Below, in pieces: positions 58,414 through 64,000 of a DNA stretch of 64,000 bases. The position numbers and the translations under genes are program-made. Within the stretch, counting starts at the first letter, position 1, and the number at the start of each line of letters is the position of its first letter. The stretch comes from Verrucomicrobiia bacterium (GTDB lineage Bacteria; Verrucomicrobiota; Verrucomicrobiia; Limisphaerales; CAIMTB01): positions 124,001 through 188,000 of the forward strand of contig JAHCBA010000001.1 in the NCBI GenBank assembly GCA_019634625.1, read 5' to 3'. The notes beneath the pieces are model-generated. The model had not been told where the DNA came from. It searched no databases and saw only the letters and a list, made by a program, of their open reading frames with translations.

Positions 58414-59589
58414 CTACGCCGTCGCCAGATTTCGCCTCAGCACCTCGCCAGACACCCCGCCGTTCCCCATCGGCGCTCCTTCGGCCGCCCCTTCATCCCA
58501 CACCCGGATCGGCTCGTAGAAGGTGTTCCGCTGCACCGGCACGAATCCCGCCTCCCGGATCGCCTTCACCAGTTCCGCCTCCGTCCGGCCCTGCGGCGAC
58601 GTCGCCCCCGCCATGTGGAAGATGTGCTCCTCCAGGATCGTCCCGTGCAGATCGTCCGCCCCGTAGCTCAACGCCACCTGCGACAGCTTCGTCCCCAACC
58701 CCACCCAGTACGCCGTCAGGTGATCGAAGTTGTCCAGGAACAGCCGGCTGATCGCCAGCGTCCGCAGCGAATCGAATCCCGTCGGCCCGTGCTCGACCGG
58801 AATCCGGTTGTTGTCCGGCTGGTACGGCAGCGGAATGAACCCCGTGAACCCCCGCGTCTCGTCCTGCAAGTCCCGCAACTGCCTCAGGTGATCCACCCGG
58901 TCCTCCACCGACTCCACATGCCCGTACAGCATCGTGCAGGTGCTCCGCCCCCCAAGCCGGTGCCACGTCCGATGCACATCCAGATACTCCGCCGCCGATT
59001 CCTTGCCCCGCGCAATCTGCTGCCGCACCGCCGGACGGAAGATCTCCGCCCCGCCGCCGGTCAGCGCGTCGAGTCCCGCCGCCCGCAGTTCCGACAGCGT
59101 TTCCTCCACCGACTTCCTGGCCAGCCACGCCAGGTGCAGCACCTCGATCGCCGTGAAACACTTCAGTTGCAGCCGCGCATCCAGCGACTTCAACGCCCGC
59201 AGAAACTCGAGGTAATACGAAAACGGCAGCGACGGATGCAGCCCCCCCACGATGTGCAGCTCGGTGATCCCGATCGCCAGCGCCTCCCGCGCCTTCCCGA
59301 TCATCTGCTCCGCCGTCAGCTCAAACCCGTCCGCATCCCGCCGCTTCCTCGCAAACGCGCAGAACTGGCAGCTCAGAATGCAGTAGTTCGAGTAGTTCAG
59401 GTACCGGTTCACCAGGTAGCTCGTCCGCCGCCCCACCCGCCTCAGCCGCATCGCATGGGCCAGTGACCCCAGCGCGTTCAGATCCCGGCACGCAAACAAC
59501 CGCCCCGCGTCCTCCACCGTCAATCGCTCCCCCGCCTCAACCCGCCCGGCCAGATCGCGAATCTCACTTCGAAGTACGGCACCGTTCAT
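58414..59589 (-). CDS. mqnE: aminofutalosine synthase (radical SAM)
   Basis: A 391-aa radical SAM enzyme of the futalosine route to menaquinone, joining chorismate-derived enolpyruvylbenzoate to an adenosyl radical. The CX3CX2C cluster is Cys70, Cys74 and Cys77 (SNYCILSCQFCAFAR). Further marks are ITELHIVGGLHPSLPFSYYL, LTGGGAEIF, HRLGGRSTCTMLYGHVE, and FIPLPYQPDNNRIPVEHGPT, which separate MqnE from MqnC and CofH. The start is ATG at 59589. No other mqn gene is in the window. It points to menaquinone-based respiration, in line with the two multihaem cytochromes. Confidence 0.93.
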   Translation of the reverse strand: MNGAVLRSEIRDLAGRVEAGERLTVEDAGRLFACRDLNALGSLAHAMRLRRVGRRTSYLVNRYLNYSNYCILSCQFCAFARKRRDADGFELTAEQMIGKAREALAIGITELHIVGGLHPSLPFSYYLEFLRALKSLDARLQLKCFTAIEVLHLAWLARKSVEETLSELRAAGLDALTGGGAEIFRPAVRQQIARGKESAAEYLDVHRTWHRLGGRSTCTMLYGHVESVEDRVDHLRQLRDLQDETRGFTGFIPLPYQPDNNRIPVEHGPTGFDSLRTLAISRLFLDNFDHLTAYWVGLGTKLSQVALSYGADDLHGTILEEHIFHMAGATSPQGRTEAELVKAIREAGFVPVQRNTFYEPIRVWDEGAAEGAPMGNGGVSGEVLRRNLATA

Positions 59590-59643
59590 GCGCCCCGCCA
59601 GTGTGCCGCTTCCACTCCCCCATGCAACGCTCCGCCAACGTTG

Positions 59644-59802
59644 GTGCATCCCGGAGTTGTGGGTGAGGAGGCCGTGAATCGGAGGGACGAGCTCCGCGAG
59701 TCCTCATCCCAACGCTCCACTCCCTTGCGGCCTCGTGGAACTCGGCCCTCCGAGACGAGGATTCGCGAAGTTCGCAGATCTCCCCACAACTCCGGGATGC
59801 AC
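59644..59802. repeat. repeat A, full 159-bp copy 5
   Basis: Starts with and ends in the perfect inverted 20-mer GTGCATCCCGGAGTTGTGGG, with the second pair of arms inside. Same orientation as copy 4 and exactly 159 bp. It sits between the divergent mqnE and phoB-like genes and so carries or borders both promoters. Confidence 0.92.
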
Positions 59803-59889
59803 GACGCCCGCGTCGCCAGTTCGTAACCCCCTTGTCACCCCCCTTCCGTTGCCCCACCCTCCGCATCGATGGTAGCCACGCGCCGCGTC

Positions 59890-60570
59890 ATGCCAAAAAT
59901 CCTGGTCGTGGACGACGAGCCCGATGCCGTCGAATTGATCTCCTTCAACCTAAAGGGCGCCGGCTTCGAGGTCGTGGCCGCCGCCGACGGCGCCGAAGCC
60001 CTCAAAGCCGCCCGCCTCTACGCCCCCAATCTCATCCTCCTCGACGTCATGCTCCCCGAGGTGGACGGCCTCGAAGTCTGCAAACTCCTCCGCCGCGACC
60101 CCGCCACCGCCGGCGTCCCCATCATCATGCTCACCGCCAGGGCCGCCGAAATCGACCGCGTCCTCGGCCTCGAACTCGGTGCCGACGATTACGTCACCAA
60201 ACCCTTCAGCCCCCGCGAACTCGTCCTCCGCGTCCGTAAACTCCTCGAACGCCGCACCCAGTCCGCCGAACGCCCCGAACGCCTCCAGACCGGCGACCTC
60301 GCCGTCGATATCCCCCGCCACCTCGTCACCGTCGGCGGCAAACGCATCGACCTCACCGCCACCGAGTTCAAACTCCTCACCACCCTCATGGAACGTCGCG
60401 GCCGCGTGCAGTCCCGCGAACAGCTCCTCCAGGACGTCTGGGAATACGACAACATCATCGACACCCGCACCGTCGATACCCACATGCGCCGCCTCCGCGA
60501 AAAACTCGGCCGCGCCGCCCGCCACCTCGATACCGTCCGCGGCGTCGGGTACCGCTTCGCCGAGGACTGA
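59890..60570 (+). CDS. PhoB-type response regulator
   Basis: A 226-aa OmpR/PhoB-family regulator. The receiver domain has acidic pocket DDE at 8-10, phosphoacceptor Asp52 (LILLDVMLPEVDG), the Thr in IIMLTARA and Lys in YVTKPFSPREL. The winged-helix domain follows (LTATEFKLLTTLMERRGRVQ, REQLLQDVWEYDNIIDTRTV, DTHMRRLREKLG). The start is ATG at 59890 (MPKILVVDDE); a GTG-type extension of seven residues is possible. It lies 22 bp before a PhoR-like kinase, so probably a phosphate- or envelope-responsive pair. Confidence 0.93.
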   Translation: MPKILVVDDEPDAVELISFNLKGAGFEVVAAADGAEALKAARLYAPNLILLDVMLPEVDGLEVCKLLRRDPATAGVPIIMLTARAAEIDRVLGLELGADDYVTKPFSPRELVLRVRKLLERRTQSAERPERLQTGDLAVDIPRHLVTVGGKRIDLTATEFKLLTTLMERRGRVQSREQLLQDVWEYDNIIDTRTVDTHMRRLREKLGRAARHLDTVRGVGYRFAED

Positions 60571-60592
60571 TCCCGGCCTTCCCGACGCTTCC

Positions 60593-61801
60593 ATGTGGAC
60601 CGCGGTCGCCCTCGCCCTGGCCGCCGCCCTCGTCGCCAGCCATGCCTGGTGGGGGTGGCGATGGCACCGCGCCCGGCTCCGCTTCGATCGCGACGCCGCC
60701 CGCGCCCGCGAACTTGAACGCCATCTCCGCGACGAACTCGAACGCGACCGCGCCGGCCAGACCGCCGCCTTCAATTGCATGGTCGAAGGCCTCCTCGTCC
60801 TCGGCCCCGATGCCCGCGTCCAGTGGATCAACCGCCCCCTCCAACAGATCTTCGCCCTCCCCGACGACATGCGCGGACGCACCCTCATCGAGGCCCTCCG
60901 CCGCCATGAACTCGAGGAACTCGCCCAGCGCGCCCGCCTCGAAGGCCAGGCCCTCGGCTACGAACTCGAACTCCACGGCCCCCATCCCCGCATCCTCCAG
61001 GTCAACGCCACCACCTCCGGCAACGGCGACCCGCGTCATCGCCTCGTCATCCTCGTCTTCCACGACGTCACCCGCCTCAAGGAACTCGAAAGCACCCGCC
61101 GCGAATTCGTCGCCAACGTCTCCCACGAACTCCGCACCCCCCTCGCCCTCATCAAGGGCTACGTCGAAACCCTCATCGACGGCGCCCGACACGATCCCGA
61201 AGTCGCCCTCCGCTTCCTCCAGACCATCGAGAAACACACCAACCGTCTCACCTTCCTCATCGAGGATCTCCTCACCATCTCCCAGCTCGAAGCCGGCCAG
61301 GTCGTCATGAACCGCCAGGCCGGCGAACTCCATCCCCTCGTCGCCCGCGTCTTCGAAGACTTCACCGCCCGGGCCGCCGACCGCCAGGTCCAGCTCGTCA
61401 ATGCCGTCCCGGAGGACCTCTCGCTGCGCGTGGACTTCGACCGCCTTCAGCAGGTCCTCTTCAACCTCATCGACAACGCCATCAAATACGGTCGCGCCGG
61501 CGGACGCGTCACGGTCGGCGCCCAAACCAATCCCCGCGCCGCCCGCGCCGAACTGTGGGTGGCCGACGACGGACCCGGCATCCCCCGCGAAGCCCTCGAC
61601 CGCGTCTTCGAACGCTTCTACCGCGTCGATGCCGCGCGTTCCCGCGAACAGGGCGGCACCGGACTCGGCCTCTCCATCGTGAAGCACATCGTCCAGGCCC
61701 ATGGCGGTGAAGTCCGTGCTGAAAGCGAATCCGGCAAGGGCGCCACCTTCCGCCTCACCCTCCCCTGGGACCCCCCACCGCCCAATCCCCCCATACCCTG
61801 A
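60593..61801 (+). CDS. PhoR-type sensor histidine kinase
   Basis: A 402-aa kinase. One N-terminal TM helix (AVALALAAALVASHAWWGW), a PAS domain (about 55-165, AAFNCMVEGLLVLGPDARVQ and VILVFHDVTRLKELE), HisKA with His178 (FVANVSHELRTPLALIKGYV), and HATPase_c with N box LFNLIDNAIKYG, G1 VADDGPGIP, F box VFERFYRVD and G2 GGTGLGLSIVKHI. It has no extracellular sensor loop, as in PhoR, which reads phosphate through PstB/PhoU. The start is ATG at 60593, the only one that keeps the TM helix at the N-terminus. Confidence 0.93.
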   Translation: MWTAVALALAAALVASHAWWGWRWHRARLRFDRDAARARELERHLRDELERDRAGQTAAFNCMVEGLLVLGPDARVQWINRPLQQIFALPDDMRGRTLIEALRRHELEELAQRARLEGQALGYELELHGPHPRILQVNATTSGNGDPRHRLVILVFHDVTRLKELESTRREFVANVSHELRTPLALIKGYVETLIDGARHDPEVALRFLQTIEKHTNRLTFLIEDLLTISQLEAGQVVMNRQAGELHPLVARVFEDFTARAADRQVQLVNAVPEDLSLRVDFDRLQQVLFNLIDNAIKYGRAGGRVTVGAQTNPRAARAELWVADDGPGIPREALDRVFERFYRVDAARSREQGGTGLGLSIVKHIVQAHGGEVRAESESGKGATFRLTLPWDPPPPNPPIP

Positions 61802-61866
61802 CCCCACTGCGCCCCCCTTTTAGCCATTCGCCATTCCCGAATCGCCAGAACCCCTGTCCGAGGAAG

Positions 61867-61942
61867 TGGTGGAGCCGAGGGGAGTCGAACCCCTGACCTT
61901 CTCATTGCGAACGAGACGCTCTACCAACTGAGCTACGACCCC
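61867..61942 (-). tRNA. tRNA-Ala(CGC)
   Basis: A 76-nt cloverleaf on the minus strand with CCA encoded. The acceptor GGGGTCG pairs with CGGCTCC and includes the G3-U70 wobble pair that marks alanine tRNA. The D arm is GCTC/GAGC, the anticodon stem TCTCG/TGAGA with loop TTCGCAA (anticodon CGC, codon GCG), and the T arm AGGGG-TTCGACT-CCCCT. GCG-reading Ala tRNA fits the GC-rich codon use. Confidence 0.95.
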
Positions 61943-62207
61943 GACCGCGGACGCCGGAAAAACTGCGAGACCCGCCTGCCATTGGCAAGCCCGGAAGAGC
62001 CACGGAATTCCCCCGTCAGTTCTTAATCACGGCGGCTTCCCCCGGGCCTTCCGTCGCCACACCAGCACGGGGTTCAGGTGTCCCCGCGTGCCCATCCCCA
62101 GGCGCTCCGCGATCCTGCCCGCCGTCATCCTCCTCTCCGCCCGCAACCGCGCCGCCGTCGCCCAGTTGGCCGTTGTCCGATGCCCCACCGGCGCGCAAGG
62201 TACCCTC

Positions 62208-62654
62208 ATGGACTCCAGCCCAACGCCTTCTCCCGGCCCGAGATCAGCTGCGGCTCCGGACGATGACGTCGCCTGGGCCCGCCGCGTCAATGGACGGTGG
62301 CTCGTTCACCATGGTCTCCGGGAGGATGCCGAGGCCTATCTCGATCACCTCGCCAGGGAAGCCCCCGACAGACTGCTCCGTTCCTGCCGTCGCGCCCGCG
62401 CCATGGGACGCCAATGCCCCCCCGGCACCGACCCCAAACCGTGGTTCTACGGAGGCCTGTTCAGTCTCGCCACCGAGGAGGAGGCCAGTCGATTCCTGGC
62501 CGGTCACTGGTTCACCCTGTGTACCGTCCCGTCGGTCCATGAACCCGCCAAGGCAGCGGCCAACGTCCCGCCCGGCGAAGTGTCCGACGGCACGCGGGAC
62601 ACCCTTCGATCCGTCCGCGAAGCCATCGCCGCATTGACCCTGAGCGGGGAATAG
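62208..62654 (+). CDS. hypothetical protein
   Basis: A 148-aa protein of unknown family. A Pro/Ser-rich first 25 residues are followed by a compact, partly helical region (DVAWARRVNGRWLVHHGLRE, DAEAYLDHLAREAPDRLLRS) and PWFYGGLFSLATEEEASRFL. Three Cys. No TM or signal peptide. ATG at 62208 has AAGG about 9 nt upstream and is preferred over the frame's earlier ATG at 62088. It stands alone, convergent with the cytochrome operon. Confidence 0.65.
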   Translation: MDSSPTPSPGPRSAAAPDDDVAWARRVNGRWLVHHGLREDAEAYLDHLAREAPDRLLRSCRRARAMGRQCPPGTDPKPWFYGGLFSLATEEEASRFLAGHWFTLCTVPSVHEPAKAAANVPPGEVSDGTRDTLRSVREAIAALTLSGE

Positions 62655-62738
62655 GGACCGCAAACGCCGGCCGAAGCGTGCCTCTCAGATCCGCGTGTCT
62701 CGTCGTCTCCCTCCGCCTCACCCCCATCGGACTCCCGA

Positions 62739-63083
62739 TCACGAGAAGTCGTGCCGGATCCGCACCAATCGCACCCCGGCTCCCGTCACCATCAGCGTGT
62801 CCCACCAGTCCGCCCCCTGGTATCGGTACCGCACCTGCACCCCGCGGACCGCCCCGGATTCCAGCAACGCCCGCGCCTCCTCCAGCGTCAGGCGCCCTTC
62901 CTCGACCATCCGCCGGTCGGCGAACTTCGGAATCACCTCGACGATCTCCGCGCATTGGGACAAATCCCGGAACAGCCTGCCCAGCGTCTCCGAATCCAGC
63001 ACCGCCTGATTCAACTCGGGCAACGGCCCCTCGTCGCCATCCCCCGTTCCTGTCCCCGTCCCCGCGCCCGATCCTCCACTCAC
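62739..63083 (-). CDS. hypothetical protein coupled to the tetrahaem cytochrome
   Basis: A 114-aa protein. A Gly/Thr-rich start is followed by a helical segment (LGRLFRDLSQCAEIVEVIPK), a helical ALLESG stretch (LTLEEARALLESGAVRGVQV) and a beta-type tail (YRYQGADWWDTLMVTGAGVR). I do not recognise the family. The GTG at 63083 overlaps the cytochrome stop (GTGA), the only in-frame start that fits, so translation is coupled to that gene and a role in the same electron-transfer module is likely. Confidence 0.7.
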   Translation of the reverse strand: MSGGSGAGTGTGTGDGDEGPLPELNQAVLDSETLGRLFRDLSQCAEIVEVIPKFADRRMVEEGRLTLEEARALLESGAVRGVQVRYRYQGADWWDTLMVTGAGVRLVRIRHDFS

Positions 63084-63943
63084 GGGGCCGCTCCCCCCGG
63101 AATCCCGGTCAACAGCCCCGAACCCGGCCCCGCCGTGACACCCAGCAGAAATGGATACGCCTCCAGCCCGGCGTCCGGCACATGGCACTGCGTGCAGGCC
63201 TGCCGTTCCGGGTGCGGCGTCCTCAACGCAAACGCGCCGAACGGCCCGTGGCAGCTCATGCAATCCTCCCGCATGCGGGTCGGGTGCGGAATCGTCGGGG
63301 GCGCCTCCGGCCAGGCCCGCGTGCCGCGGCGCGGGGCCGATGCCCCGATGAACCCGTTCCCGGCCAGCGGCTCGTCCATCGCCGCCATCGGAAACGCCAT
63401 CCCCAGGCCGGCCTCCGAAACGTGGCATTGCGTGCAGTTCGGATACACGGGGTGGCTCATCCGCGAGGCAAACCGATCCTTCACCGCCATCCCTTCCCCG
63501 TGGCACGCCAGGCAGGCCGTCACCGAGTCCTGCACAATCGGATGCGGCACCGTCGGTGGCGCCCCGTCGAAGGCCCGTCGCGCCGCCCGATCCCGGCGCG
63601 CCCGTTCCCGGTCGGCCTCGGAAACCGCCTGCACGTCGGCCGGCTCGAACGACGGTTGCACCAGGCGCGCCAGGTGGCTTTCCCATCCCGCATTCGGCCC
63701 GTCCCGCAACCAGTCCTGCCGGGAATACGCCACGGCCACCGGTGCCTGCGGTTCGCCCGCCCCTTCCGGCCGGACCGCGTCCGCCGTCGAAAACGTCGCC
63801 GGTTCCCCGCGGTTCAACGCCGATCCGGTCTGCCTCAACCCCATGAAATACCCGCTCACCGCCGCCGTCACCAGCACCGCCCCGACCACCCACGTCCCCT
63901 TCCGCAGGTGCCCGTAGCGGGAAGGTTGATCCGGCGCACTCAT
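63080..63943 (-). CDS. tetrahaem c-type cytochrome, NapB-like halves
   Basis: A 287-aa membrane-anchored periplasmic cytochrome. One TM helix (GTWVVGAVLVTAAVSGYFMG, about 16-35), then four CXXCH sites: CLACH, CTQCH, CMSCH, CTQCH. The two halves (VPHPIVQDSVTACLACHGEG with SHPVYPNCTQCHV, and IPHPTRMREDCMSCHGPFGA with PERQACTQCHV) repeat the di-haem NapB pattern, so this looks like a duplicated NapB, electron donor to a periplasmic reductase such as nitrate reductase. The start is ATG at 63943, overlapping the stop of the partial upstream gene. The downstream 114-aa gene overlaps its end. Confidence 0.88.
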   Translation of the reverse strand: MSAPDQPSRYGHLRKGTWVVGAVLVTAAVSGYFMGLRQTGSALNRGEPATFSTADAVRPEGAGEPQAPVAVAYSRQDWLRDGPNAGWESHLARLVQPSFEPADVQAVSEADRERARRDRAARRAFDGAPPTVPHPIVQDSVTACLACHGEGMAVKDRFASRMSHPVYPNCTQCHVSEAGLGMAFPMAAMDEPLAGNGFIGASAPRRGTRAWPEAPPTIPHPTRMREDCMSCHGPFGAFALRTPHPERQACTQCHVPDAGLEAYPFLLGVTAGPGSGLLTGIPGGAAP

Positions 63944-64000
63944 CCCGCCGCCCTCCCCTCGCGCGACACCGACACGCCCGCGGCCTTCACAGCGTCACCT
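63940..64000 (-). CDS. C-terminal end of an upstream gene (partial)
   Basis: An open frame enters from the window edge and encodes GDAVKAAGVSVSREGRAAG, then TGA overlapping the ATG of the tetrahaem cytochrome (ATGA). Only 19 residues are visible, so the product is unknown; the overlap is the main reason to call it a gene. By context it should belong to the same electron-transfer operon. Confidence 0.5.
   Translation of the reverse strand, partial: GDAVKAAGVSVSREGRAAG

Overview
The window is high-GC bacterial DNA, most likely from a Verrucomicrobiota chromosome (subdivision-3 / Limisphaerales-like lineage is my guess). Supporting this are futalosine-pathway menaquinone synthesis (mqnE), a PEP-CTERM-type PrsK/PrsR pair, Gfo/Idh and Tat-exported TIM-barrel proteins, tandem FN3/Ig-like secreted proteins, a WD40-type Ser/Thr kinase under an ECF sigma factor, an archaeal-type phosphoglycerate mutase and many dispersed palindromic repeats. 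The plus strand is C-rich whichever strand carries the genes, so it is probably the lagging strand. The insertion sequence near the left edge is visibly less skewed.

Layout. 0-1.4 kb: PIG-L deacetylase (cut by the edge) and a Gfo/Idh oxidoreductase. 1.5-4.0 kb: a complete insertion sequence with perfect 46-bp terminal inverted repeats and a 9-bp target duplication, carrying a DUF4338 passenger gene and a DDE transposase. 4.2-8.6 kb: O-antigen ligase-like protein, YgjP-type metallopeptidase, panC. 9-14.5 kb: a probable glucosylglycerate (compatible solute) region with a GH13_18 phosphorylase, a haloacid-dehalogenase-like HAD protein, a GT4 glycosyltransferase and a glucosylglycerate-synthase-like glycosyltransferase whose last 25 codons lie behind an in-frame TAG. 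14.8-17.7 kb: ECF sigma factor with two membrane proteins. 17.7-21.1 kb: ftsY-PHP-nusB and a VC0807-family protein. 21.4-28 kb: two paralogous secreted FN3/Ig-repeat proteins, each with its own terminator. 28.3-31.7 kb: prsK-prsR. 32.2-35.3 kb: capsule export lipoprotein and an eight-haem cytochrome fused to HEAT/TPR repeats. 35.4-36.5 kb: a six-unit tandem array flanked by another repeat family. 36.5-41.5 kb: phosphoglucomutase, PfkB kinase, phosphoglycerate mutase, sugar nucleotidyltransferase.

41.8-54.4 kb is the accessory locus that most deserves attention. On the plus strand lie a small two-part peptide gene (acidic N-terminus; cationic, hydrophobic four-Cys C-terminus), a strong terminator, a 65-aa ORF and a cytosolic-looking subtilase. 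Converging on them is a minus-strand operon: ECF sigma factor, a 1402-aa tandem-kinase/WD40 protein, a hypothetical, a GT9 glycosyltransferase with a Cys-rich tail, a hypothetical, a Tat-exported protein, a trypsin-like protease and a GT2 glycosyltransferase. I know of no described system with this composition. A sigma/kinase-controlled, protease-processed and possibly glycosylated peptide is a testable guess.

55-64 kb: miaA, Tat TIM-barrel isomerase, NHS-family transporter, mqnE, PhoB/PhoR-type pair, tRNA-Ala(CGC), and a tetrahaem cytochrome operon running off the right edge.

Repeats are unusually abundant. They include a 159-bp hairpin element (four full copies, all exactly 159 bp, plus fragments), a roughly 180-200-bp element carrying GATTAC/GAGTAC hexamer tracts, a 44-bp palindrome centred on TGCATATGCA (a core also present in each tandem-array unit), and REP-like palindromes.
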